Origin: Pseudobdellovibrionaceae bacterium
GTDB lineage: Bacteria > Bdellovibrionota > Bdellovibrionia > Bdellovibrionales > Bdellovibrionaceae
DNA: 64,000 bases
Direction of reading: 5' to 3'
Assembly (NCBI GenBank): GCA_022843825.1
Contig: JALHMX010000003.1
Location: 123,563 to 187,562, forward strand
The notes under the pieces were generated by a model. The model made no database searches, was not told the origin of the DNA, and saw only the letters and a list, made by a program, of their open reading frames with translations. Positions 8,663 to 17,626 of this stretch are shown one piece after another. Position 1 is the stretch's first letter, and every line of letters begins with the position of its first letter. The translations under genes and the position numbers were made by a program.

Positions 8663-11018
8663 ACTTGATTACCTCATTCATAATCTAGATTGGAATGAAA
8701 TCCTTGAGCGCTTACAAAACAACACCACTAGCGAAATCAGTCGCTTTGAAATCAAGGCTCGCACAGTGCCCCTCGCTTCCCCTCAGATTGCAGAAAAAAG
8801 TTTCTATGAGATTGAAGCAGCCAGTTATCTTATAACTGCAGGCCTTCGTCCCCATATGGAAAGCTTAGACTTATTTGAGGTCTGGTATTCACGACTTAAA
8901 AAAAATGCCGTTCTAAAAGTTCTTGAACTAAAAGATGTACGACACTTCTGTTTAGAAGCCATGGCTCTGAAAGAATCTTTACGAAACCAAGACACGGCAT
9001 GGGCTAAGGAAATTTATGATGATTTACTAGATAGCGAGGAACCTTTATCAGCTATCGATAATCTCATTACGCCTGGTGGAGATATTCGTATGGATGCCTC
9101 CGAGAGGCTCTATTCACTGTCTAAAGAAAAAGACACTTTAGCTAAGCAAATTCAAACTCAAATGGATCGTTTGGTTAAAGATCATGATATGGAGCATATG
9201 TTACAAGATAAGTATGTCACCACTCGTGAAGGCCGATGGGTTATTCCAGTAAAAGGAGGCCTTAAGCATTATGTCCCAGGAGTGGTTCATGCAAGCTCTC
9301 AGTCTAAGCAAACTGTTTACATAGAGCCGGAAGCGGCCATTCCAATGAACAATCGTTTACGACAAATTGATGTCGAGATCGAAGAAGAAATTGAACGCTT
9401 ACTTATAGATATTTCCAACTATTTACACACAATTAAAAGTGATTTTGAAAAGTCCCGCAATATACTGTTAGACACTGATTTAATTTTTGCAAAAGCTCAG
9501 TTGACTGTTCAATTGGAAGCTCAGCCGTGCACTTTTGATCATCTTATCCATCCCTCTCAAGCTAAATCTATATTACTTAAAGACTTATTTCATCCTCTAC
9601 TTAAGTTAGCTGGTAAAAATCCCATTAGTAACACCATACACTTAGACGAGAAAAAAAGTATTCTATTGCTGTCCGGCCCTAATGCCGGGGGGAAAACTGT
9701 ACTTTTAAAATCCATCGGCTTAGCTGCGCAAATGGCTCGCTGTGGATTGCCCATTTGCGCCAGCAAAGACTCAATTCTTCCGTTCTTTAAAAATATTTCC
9801 ACTGTTATTGGTGATGCTCAAAGTGTCGATGAAGACCTAAGTACTTTCGCCGCTCATCTTAAAAAATTAGACCATGCAACACTGCTTAATGGCACCGATA
9901 ATTTAATCCTAGTCGACGAAATTTGTGGGTCAACAGACCCTGAAGAAGGTAGCGCCCTGGCACGTGCATTCATTAATGAGTATGCAAAAAATAAAGTTTT
10001 TGCTGTCATTACCTCTCATCTTTCTCCGCTCAAATCGGGATGGACAGCCGATGATGTTATTAAAAATGGATCGCTGGAGTACGACTCTCAAACGGGAAAG
10101 CCAAGTTACAACTTCTTGTCTGGAATCCCTGGAGACTCTTTAGCTTTATTGACAGCCAAACGCGTAGGTGTGAATGAGTCTATATTAAAACATGCTCAGG
10201 AGTTCTTATCTCCATTAGCAAAACAAAAAATATCTAGCCTAGAAGAGATTGAGAATCTTAAAAAAGATATATCACAGTTGCAGACTCAGTACCGACGAGA
10301 TCTTAAAGAGGTCGAAAAAAGAAAACTAGAATATGAAGACAAAATCAAACAATTTGAAGAGTCTAAAGACCGCGAGCTTGAAAAAGCTTTAAAGCAAGCA
10401 ACACAAAAAGTAGACAGTGTTATCTCGGAAGTTAAAGCAAAAGAAACCATGGAGAAGCATCGTAAACTTAGTGAAATAAAATATAATCTGCCGCAAATTG
10501 TAAAAGGAAAGCAGAGCTCAGACCCACCAAAAATACAAACTGCTGAAGAGTTTTCCGAAAAATTCCCTCCAGGAACAAAAATATTTGTGAACAGTATTAA
10601 TCAAGACGGAATTATTCAATCTACACCGAATAGCAAAGGAGAGGTTTTTGTGCTTTCTCAGTCTATTCGTTTACAGATTCACTGGAGCGAACTAAAGCCG
10701 GCTCATAAGTTTTCAAACCCGACGTCCCAATTAGTTCGAAAAAGTGGATCAACTTCAATGGCCCTTGTTGATCAGGATCGCACACTCGACATTCGCGGAA
10801 AAACAGTCGACGAAGCCATTTCAAGCCTAGAACACGTTCTGGATTTAGCGACCACTCAGAATGAAGATCGCCTTAAAATTATTCATGGCCATGGTACAGA
10901 AGCTTTAAAAAAATCTGTTCGCAGCTTCCTATCAAGATCAGTCTATGTAAAAAAATGGAAAGCCGGCAGCCCCGAGTCCGGTGGCGATGGCGTCACCTGG
11001 GTCGAACTGGGAAATTAA
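8643..11018 (+). CDS. mutS2: MutS2 family ATPase/endonuclease
   Basis: I chose the ATG at 8643 (791 residues) because GGAG lies 8 nt upstream; GTG codons at 8634 and 8637 would give slightly longer forms. The gene overlaps lnt by 20 nt. There is no MutS mismatch-binding domain. The protein starts with the MutS core/lever region, then the ABC-type ATPase with Walker A GPNAGGKT and Walker B LILVDEICGSTD. A long coiled coil (about residues 520-620) and a C-terminal Smr nuclease domain (LDIRGKTVDEA and IHGHGTEALK) follow. MutS2 proteins suppress homologous recombination or rescue collided ribosomes, depending on species. All hallmark domains are intact. Confidence 0.95.
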   Translation: MSEKLSKLDYLIHNLDWNEILERLQNNTTSEISRFEIKARTVPLASPQIAEKSFYEIEAASYLITAGLRPHMESLDLFEVWYSRLKKNAVLKVLELKDVRHFCLEAMALKESLRNQDTAWAKEIYDDLLDSEEPLSAIDNLITPGGDIRMDASERLYSLSKEKDTLAKQIQTQMDRLVKDHDMEHMLQDKYVTTREGRWVIPVKGGLKHYVPGVVHASSQSKQTVYIEPEAAIPMNNRLRQIDVEIEEEIERLLIDISNYLHTIKSDFEKSRNILLDTDLIFAKAQLTVQLEAQPCTFDHLIHPSQAKSILLKDLFHPLLKLAGKNPISNTIHLDEKKSILLLSGPNAGGKTVLLKSIGLAAQMARCGLPICASKDSILPFFKNISTVIGDAQSVDEDLSTFAAHLKKLDHATLLNGTDNLILVDEICGSTDPEEGSALARAFINEYAKNKVFAVITSHLSPLKSGWTADDVIKNGSLEYDSQTGKPSYNFLSGIPGDSLALLTAKRVGVNESILKHAQEFLSPLAKQKISSLEEIENLKKDISQLQTQYRRDLKEVEKRKLEYEDKIKQFEESKDRELEKALKQATQKVDSVISEVKAKETMEKHRKLSEIKYNLPQIVKGKQSSDPPKIQTAEEFSEKFPPGTKIFVNSINQDGIIQSTPNSKGEVFVLSQSIRLQIHWSELKPAHKFSNPTSQLVRKSGSTSMALVDQDRTLDIRGKTVDEAISSLEHVLDLATTQNEDRLKIIHGHGTEALKKSVRSFLSRSVYVKKWKAGSPESGGDGVTWVELGN

Positions 11019-11020
11019 TA

Positions 11021-11050
11021 AAGGTGCCAGGCTACTTTTCGGGACGCGAC
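11021..11050 (+). repeat. Candidate orphan GTGCC-type palindromic repeat
   Basis: Immediately after the mutS2 stop lies AAGGTGCCAGGCTACTT, an imperfect palindrome: the two halves pair with two mismatches. It is followed by TTCGGGACGCGAC. It is unlike the surrounding AT-rich sequence, being locally GC-rich. It resembles, from memory only, GTGCC/GGCAC interspersed repeats that accompany REP-associated transposases in many bacteria. Only this one copy was found in the window, so its repeat status is not shown. It could also act as a weak attenuator between mutS2 and the bolA-family gene. Confidence 0.3.
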
Positions 11051-11074
11051 GTATAAAAAAAGAAAGAGCTAATT

Positions 11075-11365
11075 ATGAATCAGAATCGCCAAGTTAGAAT
11101 TTTAGAATTGTTAAAACAATTTAATCCTATATACATTGATTTAAAGGACGACAGTCAAAAGCACGCTCATCATGTAGAGCATCTGGGTAAGGCCGCGGGT
11201 GGTGGAGAAACACATTATCGCTTAACTATGGTCAGTGATAAATTTGAAGGTGTATCACGCATAGATCGACAACGTATGGTCAACGATTGCTTATCTACAG
11301 AATTTGCACAAGGACTACATGCTTTTCAAATGAAACTTATGTCTCCGACTGAATACAAAACATGA
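11075..11365 (+). CDS. BolA family protein
   Basis: The 96-residue protein has the BolA/IbaG size and motif pattern. An N-terminal helix (RQVRILELLKQF) precedes HHVEHLGKAAGGGETHYRL, then the conserved segment SDKFEGVSRIDRQRMVNDCL, and it ends with ALHAF-like LHAFQMKLMSP. The conserved His and surrounding residues are those that coordinate a shared [2Fe-2S] cluster with monothiol glutaredoxins in characterised homologues. BolA proteins link iron-sulfur trafficking with stress and cell-shape control. The gene lies 56 nt after mutS2 and overlaps the next gene by 4 nt (ATGA). A glutaredoxin in this window (about 19 kb) is dithiol, so it is not the classical partner. Confidence 0.88.
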   Translation: MNQNRQVRILELLKQFNPIYIDLKDDSQKHAHHVEHLGKAAGGGETHYRLTMVSDKFEGVSRIDRQRMVNDCLSTEFAQGLHAFQMKLMSPTEYKT

Positions 11366-11997
11366 TCGAGCTTATTTCTGAAAATAAAAAATTTTTGGTG
11401 CTGTATAAACCTTCAGGCATGAGTATGCATAATCAGTCCCCGAGTCTTTCAGACTATTTAAAATCGCTTAAAAAACCTGAACACTTTATTAACCGTCTAG
11501 ATGCGGAAACCAGTGGGTTGGTGATCGTTGCCACGGAACCTCAACTTCATGAGCCTTTGCAAAAAAGTCTGCAAGAGGGCACGAAAAAATATCGTGCATT
11601 ACTCCGCGGACAAATTGATCCTGATGTCATTATTGAGTGGAGTTGGCCTATCAGCGATAAGTCCGAAGGACGCAGAAATCCTCAAGGTGAAAAAACCGAT
11701 CAAATAAATTCATTAACTCGGGTTCAGATTATAAGATCTAATAAATATTTTTCTGAAGCTGAGTTGATATTAAAGACAGGTCGGCAACATCAAATTAGAA
11801 AGCACAGTGCCATAGCTCGACACCCTATCGTGGGAGATTCACGGTACAACGATCTCAAATATAATCAAAAAATAAATGAAATGTATAAAAACGATCGCCT
11901 ATTGTTAGAAGCTGAATCTCTACAATTCGTTTTTCAAGGATCAAATTATTTTTTTGAAAAAAAGACGCTTATGCTAGATCGATTCTTTGTTTCCTAA
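11362..11997 (+). CDS. RluA-family pseudouridine synthase
   Basis: The 211-residue protein is a compact RluA-family enzyme. The catalytic motif is FINRLDAETSGLVIVA with the nucleophilic D47. Note Asn in place of the usual His before RLD. The other family motifs are an N-terminal VLYKPSGM, KYRALLRG, and TGRQHQIRKHSA near residue 155. It lacks an S4 RNA-binding domain. This fits RluA/TruC/RsuA-sized stand-alone enzymes that isomerise a specific uridine in rRNA or tRNA, but the target cannot be predicted. It starts within the bolA-family stop (ATGA overlap). Its 3' end overlaps the converging helicase gene by 24 nt. Confidence 0.87.
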   Translation: MIELISENKKFLVLYKPSGMSMHNQSPSLSDYLKSLKKPEHFINRLDAETSGLVIVATEPQLHEPLQKSLQEGTKKYRALLRGQIDPDVIIEWSWPISDKSEGRRNPQGEKTDQINSLTRVQIIRSNKYFSEAELILKTGRQHQIRKHSAIARHPIVGDSRYNDLKYNQKINEMYKNDRLLLEAESLQFVFQGSNYFFEKKTLMLDRFFVS

Positions 11998-14013
11998 ACG
12001 ATTTAAAAAATTCTTAACCAAGTCGTCCCGTGCCGCGCCGACGACGGGACGAGCCCCCATTTCATACATGCTATAAAGCGCATTTTGAGTTTCTAATAAA
12101 AATCGTGATGGACTAACTTTTCTGACCAAACCCTGCTTCTTGCGTTCACGACAATAACTTAATACAAGTTTCTCTTGGGCCCGTGTGATGCCAACGTAAA
12201 ATAATCTGCGTTCCTCATCAACATCGCCGCCTAATCTTTTGTGCGGAAGTAAATCCTCTTCAAGACCCACCAAAATCACTACGGGAAACTCTAGTCCTTT
12301 AGACGCATGAAATGTCATTAGTTGGACTTTGTCCTGAGGTTGGTCATCTTCACCGACATCATCTCGCAGTTGCATACTGTCGATAAAATCTTTAATGGAT
12401 CCAATATTAGGACCCTTAAGATTTAAATAACTTTCTAGAAGCCGTCCTACGATTTCAATAACTTGCCAACGTTTATCAAACATAGAATTTGATCCCGCCT
12501 TTGCGGAATCCACAGTTGTTTTGATTAAATAATCCCGATAGCCGCATTCACGCACTAAAAACTCAAATCGCTTTGAGATCGTATCGCCGACAGAAGCGTC
12601 CTCGAGTATTCGAGTCGGAAAAGTCCACAGCCAATTATTAAGTTCATCAATGATTGCACCCTGTTTTTCAGGAATATCAGCGTGGTGCCACTTTTTAGAG
12701 GCTTGAGGCAAATTCAAATTTTGGGTTTCGGCATAGGCAGATAGTTTTTCTAAAGTAGTATCACCCAGTCCACGAGGCGGAACATTGAAAATACGGCGAA
12801 AACTAACTTCATCATCATTCATTGATTGCTTAAGATAAGAGAGCCAATCTTTCGCCTCTTTACGGTCAAAAATAGATGTCCCACCAGTAATGGTATACGG
12901 AATTCTGTTTTTTCTTAAAGACGACTCGATAAACGCGCCTTGTGTATTTGATCGATACAATATAGCAATATCTTTATACTGATACCCTAACGATTTAAAT
13001 CGATAAATCTCGCGGCAAACAAAGTCGGCCTCTTCGTCTTCATTATCTAGCACAAAGACTTCCGGCTTTTCGTCTTTAATGCTTGCTTTTTTTTCTGACT
13101 TTAAAACTTTTCCATGACGTTTTTCATTTTTATGAATAACCGCATTGCCTAGATCTAAAATGGATGAACTTGATCGATAGTTTCTTTCTAATTTGATAAC
13201 TTCACAGGCTTTATAATCTTTAGGAAAATTCAAAATGTTTTGAATCTCTGCGCCGCGCCACCCGTAAATAGACTGATCGTCGTCACCCACCACCGTTAAA
13301 TTTAAATGCTTCTGTGATAAAAGTTGCACCAAATTCATCTGTTGCGTATTGGTATCTTGAAACTCATCCACCATAATTTGCTGGTACTGCATTTGAGATT
13401 TTTCTAAGATCTCTGGATATTTCTTAAAAAGTTTTAATGGTTCTAGCAATAGGCCTTCAAAATCAGTAACACCTAGCTTAAGCAGGCTTTTTTCATAAAG
13501 TGGAGCAAGGACTTCTGCCATCTCATGATACTCTGGTAAATAACCCACAGGTAACGCTTTTTTAGCTCTTATAAGATGGATCAGATTTAAAATTTTATCC
13601 ACATCAAATTTCTCTTTGGTGGAGTTTCGAATATTTTTCATAAGGTCTTTAACCACATGCTGAGAATCTGACTGATCTAATATTCCAAACTGCGAAGGCA
13701 AACCGATTAATTTATAGTTTTTGCGTAGCAGTTGCAGTCCAAACGAATGAAATGTCCCTGCCCACAAACCCTGAGACGGAGCTCCTACTTTTTTTTGTAC
13801 CCGATGCTTTAGTTCGCGTGCTGCTTTATTCGTAAATGTAAGAACACAAATATTTTGACTTGCTGCAATTTTTTCATCGATCAGACGGCCTGTGCGCGCC
13901 ACAAGAACAGTCGTTTTCCCTGATCCGGCACCCGCTAGGATAAGCAAAGGCCCATAGTTATGATTAACGGCCTTTTGTTGCTCGGGATTAAGATCTTGCA
14001 GCCAAAAACTCAT
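11974..14013 (-). CDS. UvrD/Rep-type superfamily 1A DNA helicase
   Basis: The 679-residue SF1A helicase shows all core motifs: Q-motif LNPEQQKAV, Walker A AGAGSGKT at 27-34, motif II VDEFQDTN, motif III VVGDDDQSIYGWRGAEI, motif IV ERNYRSSSSIL, motif V MTFHASKGLEF and motif VI GITRAQEKLVLSY. It unwinds DNA 3' to 5', typically in repair or replication restart. At 679 residues it is Rep-sized and ends soon after motif VI plus a short tail. The C-terminal Tudor-like domain that PcrA and UvrD usually carry is absent. A similar domain is present in the gene 12 nt upstream. It is the last gene of a minus-strand set running from fumC. Confidence 0.92.
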   Translation of the reverse strand: MSFWLQDLNPEQQKAVNHNYGPLLILAGAGSGKTTVLVARTGRLIDEKIAASQNICVLTFTNKAARELKHRVQKKVGAPSQGLWAGTFHSFGLQLLRKNYKLIGLPSQFGILDQSDSQHVVKDLMKNIRNSTKEKFDVDKILNLIHLIRAKKALPVGYLPEYHEMAEVLAPLYEKSLLKLGVTDFEGLLLEPLKLFKKYPEILEKSQMQYQQIMVDEFQDTNTQQMNLVQLLSQKHLNLTVVGDDDQSIYGWRGAEIQNILNFPKDYKACEVIKLERNYRSSSSILDLGNAVIHKNEKRHGKVLKSEKKASIKDEKPEVFVLDNEDEEADFVCREIYRFKSLGYQYKDIAILYRSNTQGAFIESSLRKNRIPYTITGGTSIFDRKEAKDWLSYLKQSMNDDEVSFRRIFNVPPRGLGDTTLEKLSAYAETQNLNLPQASKKWHHADIPEKQGAIIDELNNWLWTFPTRILEDASVGDTISKRFEFLVRECGYRDYLIKTTVDSAKAGSNSMFDKRWQVIEIVGRLLESYLNLKGPNIGSIKDFIDSMQLRDDVGEDDQPQDKVQLMTFHASKGLEFPVVILVGLEEDLLPHKRLGGDVDEERRLFYVGITRAQEKLVLSYCRERKKQGLVRKVSPSRFLLETQNALYSMYEMGARPVVGAARDDLVKNFLNRLGNKESI

Positions 14014-14025
14014 GTAAAATAAATA

Positions 14026-14454
14026 CTATTGTCGATTATGTACTAATGATTTTACTTCATCAGAAAAAATCACATCAATTTTTTCATTATAAACTTTTTG
14101 TACGAAACCAAGACCAAACTTAGGATGCATGATCTTCTGGTTCTCTACATACTTCGTTCGAACACTAAACGGCGTAGCTTCGGTAGACATTTTATTTTTG
14201 TTACGCACTTCATATTCACCGGTGTGGGCCGTCTTGCGAACTGCAGCCCGTCCCACATCGCTTTTTGCCTTACGAGCGGCGGCTCCCGCTTTAGGTAGAT
14301 TATATGTTTTGCGGCCATTACAAACTTCACATTCTATTTTTGCACTGGTCTCGGTCGTATGAGCTAGCACGCGATGATAGCGATCAATATCACATTTTTT
14401 ACAAAAAATATAAAAAGATTGGGCAACTGGGGGCAAGGTCAAAGTTTGATTCAT
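14026..14454 (-). CDS. Zinc-ribbon protein with C-terminal Tudor-like (PcrA tail) segment
   Basis: The 142-residue protein combines two parts. The N-terminal zinc ribbon uses C18/C21 and C42/C45. A basic linker (about 55-95) follows. The final 40 residues (VENQKIMHPKFGLGFVQKV and then a beta-rich IDVIFSDEVKSLVH) resemble the HKKFG-G-V small-barrel domain that ends PcrA/UvrD helicases and binds RNA polymerase. Comparable zinc-ribbon plus HPKFG proteins are, to my knowledge, widespread uncharacterised proteins in deltaproteobacteria. The gene lies directly upstream of a UvrD-type helicase that lacks this tail, and overlaps the preceding unknown gene by 4 nt. A nucleic-acid or polymerase binding role is inferred. 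Confidence 0.83.
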   Translation of the reverse strand: MNQTLTLPPVAQSFYIFCKKCDIDRYHRVLAHTTETSAKIECEVCNGRKTYNLPKAGAAARKAKSDVGRAAVRKTAHTGEYEVRNKNKMSTEATPFSVRTKYVENQKIMHPKFGLGFVQKVYNEKIDVIFSDEVKSLVHNRQ

Positions 14455-15344
14455 GTGTACTCTTTCTTCGATTGATAGACACGAAATGCGTCCGTCAGTT
14501 TATTTTTAGAAATATCTGATGCACTTAAGTAAAAAGGACCTTCGTTATTTTGAATTCGTTTTTGCATTTCAATCATCGAATTTTCATTGGACGGATCTAC
14601 GATGTAATCGGTAATCCCGTATTTTTCAAGAAAGGCTAAGTCTTCTTCTTTTGTGAAAAATCTTTCCCAACAGTTTGTGTCTACCTGGCAACGATAGGTC
14701 ATAGTTTTAGCATGGGTATGCAATGGAGCATAAGAGCCAATCATTTCCAAGTGGCCATAATTAGAATGCAGCTTTAATGATGGACTTCCCCACTGAGTCA
14801 TTCCCGAACATTGAACGACGTTCGCGTACCATAGTGCAAAAGCTTTGGTTAAAAATCCTAAGCCATAGTACTGCTGTTCACGCGGCAATATAGGGTTGAT
14901 GGCACATAAATCATAAGCGACCCATTCACCTTTATGCATGGTAGGAATAATAATAAATAAAGAAAGCGGACACCATTCTTGACCCGGAGCTAACTCAAGC
15001 ATCTCAACAATTTTTTTAGGTAAAGACTTAGTTCTACCCGCAAATCCAGCTACAAAGCCCGGCATAGCTGCGCAATCATAAAAAGCCCACCGTGGTATCG
15101 CCATACCTTTATCGCCGAAAGATTTCCATTCCAGTTGATAGACAGCCTCGGCAAAAGGCAGCTCATCCAAATGTAACGGATTTTTAAAAATAGGCTTTTT
15201 ATTTTGAAACCAGTCCGTGACATGCAAACTTCCCGGACGCTCAATACTATTTTCCGGTCGAACGAAAACATAAGGCTGGATGTCATCAGATGACATCCAT
15301 GAGGCTTTTTTTAAAAGAGGATTTAACAAGTTCGTTAATGACAT
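14451..15344 (-). CDS. Conserved hypothetical protein (possible acyltransferase-like fold)
   Basis: I do not recognise this 297-residue cytosolic protein. It has no signal peptide and no membrane segment. It is rich in aromatic residues and Cys, with a segment GLGFLTKAFALWYANVVQC followed by beta-strand-like stretches (LKLHSNYGHLEMIGSY and TMTYRCQVD). These could be the end of a GNAT-like fold, but no acetyl-CoA pyrophosphate-loop consensus is visible, so this is only a suggestion. Its ATG shares one base with the fumC stop (TAATG) and its stop overlaps the zinc-ribbon gene by 4 nt, so it is translationally coupled on both sides. The coupling argues strongly that it is a real gene. Confidence 0.8.
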   Translation of the reverse strand: MSLTNLLNPLLKKASWMSSDDIQPYVFVRPENSIERPGSLHVTDWFQNKKPIFKNPLHLDELPFAEAVYQLEWKSFGDKGMAIPRWAFYDCAAMPGFVAGFAGRTKSLPKKIVEMLELAPGQEWCPLSLFIIIPTMHKGEWVAYDLCAINPILPREQQYYGLGFLTKAFALWYANVVQCSGMTQWGSPSLKLHSNYGHLEMIGSYAPLHTHAKTMTYRCQVDTNCWERFFTKEEDLAFLEKYGITDYIVDPSNENSMIEMQKRIQNNEGPFYLSASDISKNKLTDAFRVYQSKKEYT

Positions 15345-16735
15345 TAATTTATTGGTCCAATCATTGTTTCAGGTCGTACATACTGATCAAACTGCTCTGC
15401 TGTTAAATATCCTAACTTCACAGCCTCTTCTTTCAAAGTTGTACCATTTTTGTGAGCGGTTTTAGCAATCTGAGCCGCTTTATCATAACCGATATGGGGA
15501 TTTAATGCGGTCACCAACATCAAGGAATTATCTAAATGCTTTTTAATTTGAGATTCATTCGCTTTAATTCCATTTATGCAATGATCGACAAAGCTGTCGC
15601 AGGCATCCGCAATCAAGCGAATTGAGTTCAAACAATTAAAAACGATCAAAGGTTTAAAAACATTCAGTTCAAAATGTCCCGTGGCTCCTCCGATATTAAC
15701 AGCCACATCATTTCCCAAGACTTGAGCGCACACCATTGTCATGGCCTCGCTTTGCGTGGGGTTTACTTTACCGGGCATAATTGATGAACCTGGCTCATTC
15801 TCTGGAAGTTGAATCTCTCCGATGCCACATCGTGGACCGCTTCCCAATAAGCGAATATCGTTGGAAATCTTCATCAAAGAAACAGCTATGGTCTTTAAAG
15901 CACCATGCACTTCAACTAAAGCATCATGCGAGGCCAAAGCCTCAAATTTATTTGGAGCTGTTACAAAAGGGATTTTTGTTTCTTGCGCAATTTTTTGAGC
16001 CGCTAAGACTGGAAACTTAATATGCGTATTTAATCCTGTACCTACCGCTGTCCCACCCAAGGCTAATTCGTGCAAGTGTGGCAAAGTGTTTTTTATCCGT
16101 TGGACTGAGTTTTTCATTTGTGTCGCGTAACCCGAAAATTCTTGGCCCAAAGTTAATGGAGTTGCATCCATCAAGTGGGTGCGGCCAATTTTTACCAATG
16201 AAGAGAACTCCTTGGTTTTCACCTCTAAAGCTTTTTGCATTTTCTCAAGCATGGGAATAAGACGACTGTGAATACGCTCAGCTACGGCAATGTGCATAGC
16301 CGTGGGAAACGTGTCATTTGAGCTTTGTCCTTTATTTACATCATCATTAGGATGAATTTCTTTTGACGGTAATTTAATATTTTGTAAAGTCATCGCTCGA
16401 TTGGCAATCACTTCATTGGCATTCATGTTCGTTTGAGTGCCCGAACCAGTTTGCCATACAACCAAAGGAAATTCTTTATCTAGTTTCCCTGAAATAACTT
16501 CATCAGCTGCTTTCACAATAAATTCAGCTTTTTTAGAATCTAAAAGACCTAGATCAGCGTTAGCTAATGCGGCACATTTTTTTAAAACACCTAAAGCACT
16601 GATCATTTCACGTGGGAAACGGTCTCCGCCAATTTTAAAGTTTTCGCTAGAGCGTTGCGTTTGAGCGCCCCATAAAGCCGAAGCTGGAACCTTAACCTCA
16701 CCCATCGTGTCTTTTTCAATTCTAAAATCTGCCAT
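15344..16735 (-). CDS. fumC: Class II fumarate hydratase
   Basis: The 463-residue protein has the typical FumC length and converts fumarate to L-malate in the citric acid cycle. Landmarks are [30 protein letters not shown] N-terminus, [15 protein letters not shown], the substrate segment [38 protein letters not shown], and the superfamily signature [11 protein letters not shown] near residue 315. These separate it from argininosuccinate lyase and aspartase, although aspartase is the closest alternative. The AAGGAG upstream lies about 15 nt from the ATG, an unusually long spacing. It is the first gene of the set that continues to the helicase; the SDR gene is 41 nt upstream. Confidence 0.96.
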   Translation of the reverse strand: MADFRIEKDTMGEVKVPASALWGAQTQRSSENFKIGGDRFPREMISALGVLKKCAALANADLGLLDSKKAEFIVKAADEVISGKLDKEFPLVVWQTGSGTQTNMNANEVIANRAMTLQNIKLPSKEIHPNDDVNKGQSSNDTFPTAMHIAVAERIHSRLIPMLEKMQKALEVKTKEFSSLVKIGRTHLMDATPLTLGQEFSGYATQMKNSVQRIKNTLPHLHELALGGTAVGTGLNTHIKFPVLAAQKIAQETKIPFVTAPNKFEALASHDALVEVHGALKTIAVSLMKISNDIRLLGSGPRCGIGEIQLPENEPGSSIMPGKVNPTQSEAMTMVCAQVLGNDVAVNIGGATGHFELNVFKPLIVFNCLNSIRLIADACDSFVDHCINGIKANESQIKKHLDNSLMLVTALNPHIGYDKAAQIAKTAHKNGTTLKEEAVKLGYLTAEQFDQYVRPETMIGPIN

Positions 16736-16776
16736 ACGCTACTTTTGAAACTCCTTAAATAATTACTCTTAAGCTG

Positions 16777-17559
16777 TTATTTTTTCTTATGTTTTAGACT
16801 TTTAACCCCGCGAACTACCTGCCCCACGCTGGCTTGATCGGTGGGATATATAACAACCTCTTGAATATTAACATGCGGAGGTTGATTCACACACCACAAA
16901 ATAGATTCGGCTATATCAGTGGCGCTAAGTGGCAACATATCGTCATAGATCAAGTCCGCTTTCTGCTGACTCCCTAGGCGAACTTTGCTGAATTCCGTAT
17001 TGACCATTCCAGGCTCAATATTACTGACTCTTACTCCAGTGCCCTTGAGGTCCATTCTAAGACCTTCACTAAAAGCGCGCACTGCAAATTTTGTAGCACA
17101 ATAAACAGCACCACCTTCGTAGACAAGGCGCCCGGCCACCGAACCCAAATTCACTATATGACCGCTGGTTGCGATAATGCGATCCAGAAGGACTCGCGTG
17201 GTGTAAAACAACCCTTTAACATTGGTATTCAACATGGCTTCCCAGTCGGCAATATTTGATTTTGAAACAAGCTCAGTGCCTTTGGCTAAACCTGCGCTAT
17301 TGACCAAGATATCGATTTTTAAAGTTTTATTTTTATTTAAAAAGTCAGTCAGTGTTTTTAAACCTTTCGCTGTCTGAATATCAAAAGGTAAACAAATGAC
17401 TTCGCGAGCTCCATTTTTCAAACACTGTTTTTTCAAATCCAGCAGTTTATTCTGACGGCGGGCGCTGATAATCAAAGATCTTTTTTGCTCGGCTAGCTTT
17501 AAAGCCACTGCATAGCCAATTCCCGAGGAAGCCCCAGTTATAAATGAATAAGTTGCCAT
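16777..17559 (-). CDS. Short-chain dehydrogenase (YdfG-like)
   Basis: The 260-residue classical SDR has the nucleotide-binding motif TGASSGIG at 8-15, NSAG at 87-90, and the catalytic residues S140, Y153 and K157 (YCATK). The arginine pair after the second strand (SARRQ) suggests NADP(H) preference. The segments LVNSAGLAKG, DWEAMLNTNVKGL, VRVSNIEPGMVNTEFSKVR and the HVNI near the C-terminus closely resemble E. coli YdfG (3-hydroxy acid/serine dehydrogenase). The exact substrate cannot be assigned. The gene is divergent from the EVE-domain gene across a 67-bp AT-rich gap. Confidence 0.9.
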   Translation of the reverse strand: MATYSFITGASSGIGYAVALKLAEQKRSLIISARRQNKLLDLKKQCLKNGAREVICLPFDIQTAKGLKTLTDFLNKNKTLKIDILVNSAGLAKGTELVSKSNIADWEAMLNTNVKGLFYTTRVLLDRIIATSGHIVNLGSVAGRLVYEGGAVYCATKFAVRAFSEGLRMDLKGTGVRVSNIEPGMVNTEFSKVRLGSQQKADLIYDDMLPLSATDIAESILWCVNQPPHVNIQEVVIYPTDQASVGQVVRGVKSLKHKKK

Positions 17560-17626
17560 ATTATCACGTTATACTTAAAAAAAATAATAGACAATATATA
17601 CCCTTAAATCAGATACTCCGCCTTAT

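Noticed and set aside
14098..14519. Cluster of plus-strand ORFs around 14.1-14.5 kb
   Set aside because: All are antisense to two coupled minus-strand genes with conserved zinc-binding cysteines and 1-4 nt overlaps.
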